From the NCBI GenBank assembly GCA_947459635.1, contig CANHEA010000006.1, positions 1-59,658 of the forward strand: a stretch of DNA of 59,658 nt, in the 5' to 3' direction. This DNA is from Flavobacteriaceae bacterium (GTDB lineage Bacteria > Bacteroidota > Bacteroidia > Flavobacteriales > Flavobacteriaceae). Both the position numbers and the translations under genes were made by a program. The notes below the pieces were generated by a model. That model saw nothing but the letters and a program-made list of their open reading frames with translations. It ran no database searches and was not told the origin of the DNA. Positions 44,101 through 50,856 of this stretch are shown piece by piece. Each line of letters begins with the position of its first letter. Positions within the stretch are counted from its first letter, which is position 1.

Positions 44101-44229
44101 CAGGCCAAAATTCTGTTTGTTAAATACCTTGAAATTCTTTCCGTCAAATCGGCTTAGACCATTGCTAGTACCGAACCACATAAAACCATCTTTATCTTCC
44201 GTTGCACAAAAAACTTCACGCGCAGCCAT
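41158..44229 (-). CDS. Propeller-type sensor histidine kinase (Reg_prop, Y_Y_Y, HisKA_2)
   Basis: The kinase is at least 1023 residues. The N-terminal ~620 residues form ligand-sensing propeller blades (DGFMWFGTSNGLSRFDGKNF, DGICWIATNGEGLFRWDW, NHLWISSYNGLLRFN, DDGRMYFGGLNGVNEFDP). A Y_Y_Y domain follows around 686-743, then one membrane helix near 764 and a coiled coil. The dimerisation domain has the phospho-acceptor in VHHRVKNNLHVINGLLQLQ near residue 828, and the ATPase domain contains NELLTNSYKYLE, DNGPGLP and LGLKLIKGL. The frame remains open upstream of this ATG and encodes a signal-peptide-like segment, so the true start is probably near 44388 at a non-ATG codon. A LytTR regulator gene follows. 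Confidence 0.9.
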   Translation of the reverse strand: MAAREVFCATEDKDGFMWFGTSNGLSRFDGKNFKVFNKQNFGLLKNEISFLSIDNSNHLIIQYASENDLSCSFSPLMQALDLNNYTLHPLESIFPKMPFKTKDIIWITNDANSNLIFVTAHPFQLWYYTPSKNFKLRAELTAWNKRKTPNVFDANGICNYSIVQNGSIVLKLHKYPNYLITPNTITSFWDKAEEDVFAITKNKALLDYDPTTSKLSKRNFLVFQKESKKEDSFPILPCIPLNNFYWFFAQPLSDHANIMYNATKGVYVIEENSSILVINPEELTKSINLGVYKSFKDSRDNRWLCTTNGAIQISIKPNYFKSYLSKEQESRPTFNQVRGIYAESDLDTEGKKTTTVYANLWQYLCISKTNSNKNLVFRSAKEYAFNAILKHNHKFYIGTVNKIFEYDPLQNNTKEIGSISDNRYDKYIWSLTAISDSILLAGHFKGLSQFNIVSKKSRNLQYISPKIPKAENVYRFVKTKNKGLVAVAENGLYLIDKNNTVISYYGSLTSDKSHHLPIATIYDMQEDNDGICWIATNGEGLFRWDWRKSNTDKTIRLKQFTTKDGLPSMVLYRIEEDNSNHLWISSYNGLLRFNTRTFSSSIYTADNGLNHNEFNRTSSFKADDGRMYFGGLNGVNEFDPKQLLEFDNKNSGALRLISVFKFSGKENKLQDCTVKLRQSKEIILEAGDSFLTLDFQLLDFKKRNHLYAYKIEGIDKEWNYIDENTIRLSGLPYGEFKMHIKAQLASGKWNSNAIVFPIIVLKPFYFESWFLIVVLLILGSGIVFFFRFRTKKLKRENNKLETKISSRTTELKKALTDRERLLTEVHHRVKNNLHVINGLLQLQKDELTDSNVKTVFAEAQSRIESMALIHQNLYQNDNLGNIEFFSFANDLCANVANLYERPDYQISYKIPKKKLFIDVDTAVPLGLIVNELLTNSYKYLETVKTKKVITIDVTTLKPDEYELLYKDNGPGLPTDVDFEVATTLGLKLIKGLAKQLSGKAHYRYVKGGVFTIFFQDTAIRYNS

Positions 44230-44388
44230 TCCGTCTTCAACAGAAAAATGTTGTTTGGTAATGATGTTCTCAGAATTGGCAGCTATAGATTGTATTTGAG
44301 ACTTTGCAGTATTACTGAAAAAGAGTAAAATAGAAAAGAATAATAAGACAATGCGGTTCCGAATACAGAGCGAAAAAGAATGATTCAG
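44230..44388 (-). other. Probable N-terminal extension of the sensor kinase with signal peptide
   Basis: The kinase frame continues without a stop from 44229 upstream past 44388. From a CTG at 44388 it encodes about 53 residues that include NRIVLLFFSILLFFSNTAKS, a good signal peptide, followed by QHFSVEDGM. A propeller sensor with a periplasmic domain needs such a signal, and VEDG is common at the start of the first blade. No in-frame ATG, GTG or TTG is available in this stretch. A -7 box at 44438-44445 fits a start near 44388. The remaining gap to crtZ (44446-44698) holds no recognisable gene. Confidence 0.5.
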
Positions 44389-44437
44389 TAAGTTAAATTT
44401 ATTTTCTATCTCAAGTTCAATTAAAATGTTTGGGAAA

Positions 44438-44445
44438 CAAATATA
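44438..44445 (-). promoter_or_regulatory. -7 box for the propeller kinase/LytTR operon
   Basis: TATATTTG on the minus strand matches TAnnTTTG about 50 bases before the proposed CTG start at 44388. No clear -33 element is seen. Confidence 0.35.
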
Positions 44446-44698
44446 ATATTTTTTAAGTTGATTATTTGACTTGTAACTATTTATTTGACACCAAGTTGAG
44501 CCTAGTTTTGTTGTGAAAAAAAATACCGAAATTTATCAAAACAGGCGTTTGAATTTTCAGAAATTCTATTTGAGGAAATAGTAATATTAACATAAAACGA
44601 GTCGACTTAGGCAGAAAATTTTGCCTTTTTGGTAGAAATCAAATATTGAAGTATTACGAATGGGATGGAATTGCTTCCCAAAAACACAGTTGTGGAAA

Positions 44699-45151
44699 TT
44701 ATTTAGAAGCAGACTTATAGTATTTAAAAGGAACGAAGAGCATTCCGAAACATTCTCCATGTTCTTTTCCCATGTGCTTGTGATGAATTTTGTGTGCTCT
44801 GCGAACTGCTCTTGCATAAGCGTTGTTGGCGTTTCTAAACAGTTTGAATCGTTGGTGAATAAAGATATCATGCACGAGAAAGTACGTCCAGCCATAAGCG
44901 AAAATTCCCAAGCCAATTGCCAAGCCTAAGTTGAAAATATCATAATTCCAAAGTGCAAAGAAAATCATACTCACTACCGCGTAGAAAATAAAAAAGGCAT
45001 CATTTCTTTCAAACCACGAATCGTGATCTTTCTTATGATGGTCTGCATGCAAACTCCATAGAAAACCGTGCATAATGTATTTGTGACTGAACCAAGCCAT
45101 AAACTCCATAAAGCAAAAAGTGATTAAAAAAACAAGTAAGTGTAACCACAT
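44699..45151 (-). CDS. crtZ: Beta-carotene 3-hydroxylase
   Basis: This 150-residue inner-membrane di-iron hydroxylase converts beta-carotene to zeaxanthin by adding hydroxyls to the ionone rings. The His clusters of the fatty-acid hydroxylase superfamily are intact: HKYIMHGFLWSLHADHH, HDIFIHQRF and AHKIHHKHMGKEHGE. Several hydrophobic helices surround them. It is the last gene of the carotenoid operon, 11 bases after crtB. A mutated fragment of a second copy lies at 30531-30647. A lycopene cyclase gene is not in this window and must lie elsewhere. Confidence 0.93.
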   Translation of the reverse strand: MWLHLLVFLITFCFMEFMAWFSHKYIMHGFLWSLHADHHKKDHDSWFERNDAFFIFYAVVSMIFFALWNYDIFNLGLAIGLGIFAYGWTYFLVHDIFIHQRFKLFRNANNAYARAVRRAHKIHHKHMGKEHGECFGMLFVPFKYYKSASK

Positions 45152-45162
45152 GATAAATATTT

Positions 45163-46002
45163 TTAGATGAAATTTAATTTGTAACTAAAATAACATTTGG
45201 CAAAAAGACCAAATTTCTCGTAATCTGGAACACGAATTCTGGTGTTTTTAATTTCTGCAGACGGCGTTTGACTCAGTTTCGACAATAGTTTTTTATAATA
45301 GACATAGGCGGTATAAACTCCAAATTTTGCTTCCAAAGGCAAATTTCTGATCCCTTCAAAACCGGCGCTAAGGTCTGCTTCAATTTCTTGAATAATCTTC
45401 TTTTTAGAAGCTTCATTCAATTGATTTAGGTCGGTTTCAGGGAAATAAGTACGATTTAAGACTTCAAAATCGGCCTTCAAATCTCGTAAGAAATTTACTT
45501 TTTGAAAAGCAGAGCCCAACCTCATAGCGGCGTCCTTTAATGCCTCAAATTTTGATACATCACCATTGACAAAAACCTTGAGGCACATCAATCCGACTAC
45601 ATCCGCCGAACCGTAAATATATTCGTTATATTCTTCTTTGGTAGTGTAGGTGTTTTTTGTTAAATCCAATTTCATGCTCTTCATAAAAGCAGCAATCAAT
45701 TCATAAGGGATGTTGTATTTAGCAACGGTATGTTGAAATGAATTCAATATCGGATTTAAGCTAATTTTGTTTTGCAATGCCGCATCTAAATCTGCCTGAA
45801 AAAGGTCAAATAATTCCTCTTTATTGTAGTCGTGAAAACTATCAACTATTTCGTCGGCAAAACGAACAAAGCCATATATATTGTAAATATCCTGGCGAAT
45901 ACTAGGCGCTAACATGTGAACCGCAGAAGAAAAAGAAGTACTATAGGTCTTCGTTACATTTCTACTACATTCAAATGATATGGTGTCAAAAATTGATTTC
46001 AT
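45163..46002 (-). CDS. crtB: Phytoene synthase
   Basis: This 279-residue cytoplasmic or membrane-associated enzyme condenses two geranylgeranyl diphosphates to phytoene, the first committed carotenoid step. The two Asp-rich motifs are visible, VRFADEIVDSFHD near residue 50 and FLRDLKADFEVLNRTYFP near residue 180. The middle contains IYGSADVVGLMCLKVFV, which is also conserved. Length and order are normal. It starts six bases after the crtI stop codon and 11 bases before crtZ, so the three genes form one transcript. Confidence 0.95.
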   Translation of the reverse strand: MKSIFDTISFECSRNVTKTYSTSFSSAVHMLAPSIRQDIYNIYGFVRFADEIVDSFHDYNKEELFDLFQADLDAALQNKISLNPILNSFQHTVAKYNIPYELIAAFMKSMKLDLTKNTYTTKEEYNEYIYGSADVVGLMCLKVFVNGDVSKFEALKDAAMRLGSAFQKVNFLRDLKADFEVLNRTYFPETDLNQLNEASKKKIIQEIEADLSAGFEGIRNLPLEAKFGVYTAYVYYKKLLSKLSQTPSAEIKNTRIRVPDYEKFGLFAKCYFSYKLNFI

Positions 46003-46008
46003 AAAATT

Positions 46009-47472
46009 CTAAAGGTGTTTTTCTATTAATTCAGCTACTAATTTTCCAGAAATTAAAGCAGGTGGGACACCAGGTCCAGGTACCGTTAATTGTCCAGTAA
46101 AATAGAGGTTTTCGACTTTTTTACTTTTCAACTTGGGTCTTAAAAATGCTGTTTGTAACAACGTATTTGCCATGCCATAGGCATTTCCTTTATAGGAATT
46201 GTAATCTTTTATAAAGTCGTTGACACAAAAAGACTCTTTAAATATAATATTATTTTTTAGATTTTGTTGCGTTAAATTTTCCAATCGTGTTATTATCTTT
46301 TCAAAATAACGATTTCTAATGTCGTCATTGTCTTCGATTCCTGGAGCTAGTGGAATCAAGAAAATGGCCGCTTCTTTCCCGTCTGGTGCAGCATTAGCGT
46401 CTGTTTTGGAAGGAAAACTAGCGTAGAATAGCGGATTTTCTGGCCACTTAGGATCGTCATAAATATCGGCAGCATGCACATCGAAATCAACATCAAAAAA
46501 GAGCGAATGATGCTCGACATTTATTATTTTTTTATCAAAACCTACATAAAAGAGGAGCGAAGAAGGAGCAAACGTTTTCTTTTGCCAATAGGCCTCTGAG
46601 TACGCTCGGTCTTCAATGTTGAGTAAAGTTTCGGTATGATGGTAATCGGCACCACTCAAGATAATATCGGCGGATATATGGGTTCCATTAACCATTAAGC
46701 CAATAGCCTTTTTTTGAAAAACGAGTATTTTAGAGATGTTGCTGTTGGTATGAATCGTCACGCCTAGCTCAATAGCCAATTTTTCCATCGCCAATACAAC
46801 ACTATACATTCCGTTTTTAGGGTGCCAAGTTCCCAATCCAAAATCAGCGTAATTCATAAAACTATAGAATGAAGGTGTGTCGGATGGTTTGGCGCCAAGA
46901 AACAAAACGGGGAATTCTAAAATTTGAATGAGCTTCCTATTTTTAAATCTCTTGCGAACGTCTTTGCTAATGTTACTAAAAAACTGGCCGACTTTTTTGG
47001 CGGTTTCTAAGGTTACTAATTCTAATGGTGAGACACCTGGATTATACACCAAATCTTTGATTGCAATATCGTAATTGCTTTTTGCGTCTGCCATAAATTG
47101 GGCAAGAATGGCACCGCTACCGGTTTCAATCGACTCGAAAGTTTGGATGATTTCGTCGAGATTATCTGCTATAGTTACAAATTCATTCACGCCAAAATAC
47201 ACTTGATAGGCTGGCGATAATTTCTGCAATTGATAGTAATCTGAAGGTTTTTTGTTGAAATCGGCAAAAAAACGTTCGAATACGTCGGGCATCCAATACC
47301 AAGTAGGACCGATATCAAAGGTGAATCCGTCTTTCTTTAGTTGTCGTGCTCTTCCACCAATCGTTGCGTTTTTTTCATAGATGGTAACCTGGTGTCCAGC
47401 CTGAGCCAAATAGCAGGCAGCTGCTAATGCAGAAAAACCAGAGCCAATAATTTTGATGTCTTTGCTATTCAT
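46009..47472 (-). CDS. crtI: Phytoene desaturase
   Basis: This 487-residue FAD-dependent enzyme desaturates phytoene, most likely to lycopene. The N-terminal dinucleotide-binding motif is GSGFSALAAACYLAQAGHQ, followed by EKNATIGGRARQ and the family motif FTFDIGPTWYWMP. The C-terminal segment NLYFTGQLTVPGPGVPPAL is the typical bacterial CrtI end. The gene follows the MerR-type regulator gene by 41 bases, with no terminator between them, so the regulator and the pathway are probably on one transcript. Confidence 0.95.
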   Translation of the reverse strand: MNSKDIKIIGSGFSALAAACYLAQAGHQVTIYEKNATIGGRARQLKKDGFTFDIGPTWYWMPDVFERFFADFNKKPSDYYQLQKLSPAYQVYFGVNEFVTIADNLDEIIQTFESIETGSGAILAQFMADAKSNYDIAIKDLVYNPGVSPLELVTLETAKKVGQFFSNISKDVRKRFKNRKLIQILEFPVLFLGAKPSDTPSFYSFMNYADFGLGTWHPKNGMYSVVLAMEKLAIELGVTIHTNSNISKILVFQKKAIGLMVNGTHISADIILSGADYHHTETLLNIEDRAYSEAYWQKKTFAPSSLLFYVGFDKKIINVEHHSLFFDVDFDVHAADIYDDPKWPENPLFYASFPSKTDANAAPDGKEAAIFLIPLAPGIEDNDDIRNRYFEKIITRLENLTQQNLKNNIIFKESFCVNDFIKDYNSYKGNAYGMANTLLQTAFLRPKLKSKKVENLYFTGQLTVPGPGVPPALISGKLVAELIEKHL

Positions 47473-47513
47473 TTTGGGGTGATAGAAATTTTTGAACTGT
47501 TACAATTTTGTTG

Positions 47514-48410
47514 CTACAGTTCACTAACTAAGTCTGTTATAGAACTAAATACTTTTGTTGAACTGTTTAGGTTTGACTTCTTGATTTCCTCAGTCATGCG
47601 GCCTATAAACCAAATTTCTGAATCGTCTGTCAAAACAGAATCTTGTATTTCTTTTACGTACTCGTTGACACTGTCTTTGTCTGGTTGTACGGTCATATAG
47701 GAAACAAAAACAATAGAATCAAAGTACTTTTTTAAATCTTTTAAACTGTCTGTTGGTACACTTTCTCCTAGATAGATTGTCTTGTAACCGTGTAAGAGAA
47801 TTTCATAATTAAGGTACATTAGCCCTAATTCATGAATTTCATTCATAGGCAAATACAATACAAAAATTTTATCCGTTTTGGTTGGCTCCAATACTTGCAC
47901 TTTCTCTGTATTGATGAGCAGTTTTTGCTTGATGAGGTAGCTGATAAAATGTTCATGAGCTGGTGTAATGGTGTCAGACTGCCATAGCAAACCTAACTCC
48001 GTCATTAAAGGAATGAACACGTCATAGAATACTTCTCGAAATGATTTTTCTGCTAAAAGTGTGTTGTAGGTTGCGAAGAACTGCGTCTGATCAAAATTCA
48101 TCATGGCCATCTTGAAAGCGCTGATGGCATGGCTTTTTGCGCTTTTTTCCGAAATGATTTCACGTACTAATTGCGGTATTTTCTCCGGCGGATATTTCGA
48201 AATTTTCGAAATCTTATAGCCATGATTGTGCAACAGTGTAATATTTAACAACTTCTGTAAACTGGCTAAATCATAGAGTCTGATATTCGTGTCTGTTCTA
48301 TTAGGTTCTAAGACATTGTACCGTTTTTCCCAAATACGAATTGTATGTGCCTTAATCCCTGAAAGATTTTCCAGGTCTTTGATACTAAAGATGTTTTTTA
48401 CGTTGTTCAT
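47514..48410 (-). CDS. MerR-family regulator with cobalamin-binding domains (CarH/LitR-like)
   Basis: This 298-residue transcription factor has a MerR-type winged helix-turn-helix at residues 8-70 (IKDLENLSGIKAHTIRIWEKRY). It continues with a helical B12-capping domain (about 90-170) and a Rossmann B12-binding domain (about 180-298). In the cap, Trp143, Glu153 and His154 keep the spacing of the light-sensing Trp and Glu-His motif of CarH. The B12-binding motif ExHxxG occurs as Glu191-Ile-His193-Glu-Leu-Gly196. The residue after the Trp is Gln144, where Thermus CarH has the His that binds cobalt after illumination. It heads the crt operon and probably represses it in the dark with adenosylcobalamin bound. 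Confidence 0.88.
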   Translation of the reverse strand: MNNVKNIFSIKDLENLSGIKAHTIRIWEKRYNVLEPNRTDTNIRLYDLASLQKLLNITLLHNHGYKISKISKYPPEKIPQLVREIISEKSAKSHAISAFKMAMMNFDQTQFFATYNTLLAEKSFREVFYDVFIPLMTELGLLWQSDTITPAHEHFISYLIKQKLLINTEKVQVLEPTKTDKIFVLYLPMNEIHELGLMYLNYEILLHGYKTIYLGESVPTDSLKDLKKYFDSIVFVSYMTVQPDKDSVNEYVKEIQDSVLTDDSEIWFIGRMTEEIKKSNLNSSTKVFSSITDLVSEL

Positions 48411-48424
48411 TTTTATCTAGAAAA

Positions 48425-48446
48425 GTTTAAACAAAAGTAAACAAAA
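48425..48446 (-). promoter_or_regulatory. Promoter with overlapping direct repeats (putative CarH-like operator)
   Basis: On the minus strand a -7 box TACTTTTG occupies 48432-48439, about 22 bases before the regulator's start codon. The 9-base sequence TTTTGTTTA occurs twice with 10-base spacing (plus-strand 48428-48436 and 48438-48446), and a palindrome GTTTAAAC lies at 48425-48432. Direct repeats overlapping the promoter are what CarH-type tetramers use, so this may be the autoregulatory operator of the operon. Confidence 0.5.
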
Positions 48447-49253
48447 ATTGTATCGTTGGTTTTATTTTAGGATTAATTTTGGAAATGATATTTAAGTTTT
48501 GAAATTTTTTAGGCACTTTCAGATTGATTTGATTTAATATTTTGTCGTGAATTTTTAGGGAAATCTTCCCTGAAGTAAAAAATGATAAGATTTGGTGACT
48601 AATTTGGGTTGCTGAATATTGATAGGGACAAATATGAATTGAGGAGGTTTTTATATGCACTAGTAATAAGCTTAAAAGTTTGACAGAGTGCGTAAACCAT
48701 ATTTACTGCAAGTCGTGTGAGTGTCGCAATTGCATCTCCTATTTATAAAGTACATCGTTGCAATTACGCTATGTTACTAAATGTAAAACCGCGCTAGCGG
48801 GGGGCTTGGCGCGGATTATACTAGTAAATTTGGGACTAATTCAAGACCTTAAACTACTGATTTGAAATTCTAACAATGCATATAAATGCTTCTATTAACC
48901 ATTGACGAATGTACAAGTTGACTTTCAATTGAAGTTAATTATTCGATAGATGGCGTTAAAATGTAGATGAATGGAAATAGGGATGCGTTGAAATGTCTTT
49001 TTGTTTTTTTTACTTAGTGCTATTCCGTTTGATTTCGCGTTTTTTCTTGATTATTTAAATATTAAGGTGTTAAAAACTTGCATTTAGTTTTGAACTAAAT
49101 CAATACATTTTTTACTGAAGATGCACCTCTTAAACGAATAGAAATCGTTGAAAACAAGTAATTTATAGGCAAAACGACAAATAGGTTCGTTTGTTGATTA
49201 TTACATCTAACTTATATTTACTTCTATGCAAAAATCATTAAGTAAATATAAAA
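48447..49253. other. Intergenic region with one GC-rich inverted repeat
   Basis: No supported gene is present in about 800 bases between the carotenoid operon and the small secreted protein gene. At 48789-48814 an inverted repeat CCGCGC ... GCGCGG with a G-rich loop stands out against very AT-rich surroundings. It is flanked on the left by a stretch with GCAATTGC-like palindromic bits. An ACTAGTA heptamer occurs on both sides, near 48659 and 48821. It may be a remnant of a dispersed element. Confidence 0.4.
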
Positions 49254-49697
49254 ATGAAAAATAATATTTTAGTAATTGCAGCAGTCATTATTGGGATTTT
49301 CTTTCGTTCCTATACAAGCGATAGCGGAAGCAGTAGTGCCGCTGCAGCAGTAAACAAAGTGCTTTTGACCATGGATGGAAAAGCTAAAACTTTAGAGGCG
49401 ACAGCGATTAAGACCAATAGCGAGATTGTAGTTACTGCATCAATCGCCACTTCAAGAAGTAGCGCGCTGGAAACCATTAGTTTTGTCGCGTACGAAAATG
49501 AATTTGCTACAAAAATTTACGATTTCGTTTATACTAAAGATGGTGAAGCTTATTCTCCAGCGCTAGAGGCTGATTTAGTAAATACGCTAACGAAACATAG
49601 CGGAGGAAAATTAGCAGGAACTTTTAGTGGTACTGTAAAAAATATTTATGGAGATTCTATCACACTAAATTACGGAAGATTAAACGTCAATTACTAA
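49254..49697 (+). CDS. Small secreted protein of unknown function
   Basis: This 147-residue protein has an N-terminal hydrophobic segment (NNILVIAAVIIGIFF) followed by a Ser/Asp/Gly-rich linker (SYTSDSGSSSAAAA) and a ~115-residue all-beta domain ending FSGTVKNIYGDSITLNYGRL. The shape matches small Flavobacterium lipoproteins whose linker normally begins with the lipobox Cys. Here that position appears to be Tyr (codon TAT). A weak -7-like TATATTTA lies 33 bases upstream. It stands alone between the crt operon and the H-NOX operon, with no link to either. I do not recognise a named family. Confidence 0.65.
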   Translation: MKNNILVIAAVIIGIFFRSYTSDSGSSSAAAAVNKVLLTMDGKAKTLEATAIKTNSEIVVTASIATSRSSALETISFVAYENEFATKIYDFVYTKDGEAYSPALEADLVNTLTKHSGGKLAGTFSGTVKNIYGDSITLNYGRLNVNY

Positions 49698-49808
49698 GAC
49701 CTAAAGATCTTAAAGATCCTTTTCGTTTTAAGTAATTAGTTGGTTGGATGCAGTAATTAGAAATAACATTTATTTTTCACTTTGCATTCAACTTGTTTTA
49801 ATAACGTG

Positions 49809-50525
49809 CTACAGCAAATTTAGACGGTTTAGTAATTCGATTTTGTAGGTGCGACTCACTGGAATTATTTCGCGCCCAATTAGCACGCTATTGTTTTCGA
49901 TGTCAATAATTCTCCTCGTGTTAATAATATACGAACGATGAATTTTTAGGAACATTTTTTTGGGAAGTTTGGTTTCTATTTTCTTCAGCGTAGTGTGAAC
50001 CGTATAGGAGCTAGTTTCGGTTTTGATCTCAACATAGTCGCCTTGCGCTTTGATAAGCATGATTTGTGAAAAGTCTATCTTAATCAAGCGATTTCCAATA
50101 TTTACATAGAAGTCATTGGTTTGGTCAGTAGTAGCTACTTCTTTTTTTATTAATTGAGGTGTTTCCTTTACTCGAGAACGATGGTTTAGTTTTGACACCG
50201 CTTTCTTAAACCGTTCTTCCGTAATAGGCTTTACTAAGTAATCGATAATTGCATCAAATTCAAATGCATCAGAAGCATACTCTTTGTCTGAAGTAACCAA
50301 GATAATTTTTGGTGGATTTTTTATGGTTTTGATAAAATCAAATCCGTTGAAATCTGGCATGTGAATATCAAGAAAGATCACATCTACTTCGTGGTCGTTT
50401 AAGTATTTTATTGCCGTGATTGCATTTGGGAATACTTCGACCACTTTAATTTTAGTTAGCGAAGTTATATACTGCTCTAGTATGGCTCTTGCCATCATCT
50501 CATCATCTATTATTATGCAAGTCAT
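49809..50525 (-). CDS. LytTR-family response regulator of the H-NOX operon
   Basis: This 238-residue regulator has a receiver with IIDDE at the start, phospho-acceptor Asp53 (VIFLDIHMP), Thr78/Ser79 and Lys99 (DYLVKP). A LytTR DNA-binding domain covers about residues 135-238 (IGNRLIKIDFSQIMLIKAQG, YTVHTTLKKIETKLP, FLKIHRSYIINTRRI). It is the last gene of the operon, starting 12 bases after the HPt gene. The likely output of the pathway is transcription of unlinked genes. It is distinct from the LytTR regulator at 40414. Confidence 0.9.
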   Translation of the reverse strand: MTCIIIDDEMMARAILEQYITSLTKIKVVEVFPNAITAIKYLNDHEVDVIFLDIHMPDFNGFDFIKTIKNPPKIILVTSDKEYASDAFEFDAIIDYLVKPITEERFKKAVSKLNHRSRVKETPQLIKKEVATTDQTNDFYVNIGNRLIKIDFSQIMLIKAQGDYVEIKTETSSYTVHTTLKKIETKLPKKMFLKIHRSYIINTRRIIDIENNSVLIGREIIPVSRTYKIELLNRLNLL

Positions 50526-50537
50526 ATTTTTTTGGTG

Positions 50538-50855
50538 TTATAAGGTATTTACAAAATTTAGCATTAACGTTAGGCTGTTTTCAAAGTCTGTTTGCAAATC
50601 GGTTCTGTTTTCGGACAATTGATTTTCATATTTCTCGGCCAGCAAATAAGTCTCTTCAAGTCCGAGGATTGCAATTTTATGTTTTATTTTATGTACGTGA
50701 AATGCGGCTTGTTGCCATTGATTTAGTTTAATGTTTTCATAATACGCTTCCATTTCTAATGGTAATTCATATTGCAAGACCTTAATCAGTTTTAGTTTAA
50801 TACTTTCTTCGCCTCTCGCCAGTTTTAAAATGTACTCAATATTAGGCTCTTCCAT
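50538..50855 (-). CDS. Free-standing histidine phosphotransfer (HPt) protein
   Basis: This 105-residue helical protein has no membrane segment. The sequence AFHVHKIKHKIAILGLEETYLLAEKYE fits the HPt phospho-acceptor helix, with His55 in VHKIK as the most likely phosphorylated residue and LGL four positions after KHK as in other HPt proteins. The start at 50855 follows the kinase stop by one base. An in-frame ATG 23 codons upstream lies inside the kinase gene and is rejected. Between a kinase and a LytTR regulator gene, it would act as the phosphate carrier. The HPt fold is an inference from the motif and length. Confidence 0.78.
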   Translation of the reverse strand: MEEPNIEYILKLARGEESIKLKLIKVLQYELPLEMEAYYENIKLNQWQQAAFHVHKIKHKIAILGLEETYLLAEKYENQLSENRTDLQTDFENSLTLMLNFVNTL

Positions 50856-50856
50856 A

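Noticed and set aside
44610..44627. Small hairpin AGGCA ... TGCCT downstream of crtZ considered as the crt operon terminator
   Set aside because: The T run lies on the plus-strand side, so it would terminate rightward transcription, while the crt operon is transcribed leftward. The stem is also short.
48427..48660. A 77-codon frame upstream of the CarH-like regulator gene
   Set aside because: It overlaps the regulator's promoter, has AT-driven composition rich in Ile, Lys and Ser, and shows no protein features.
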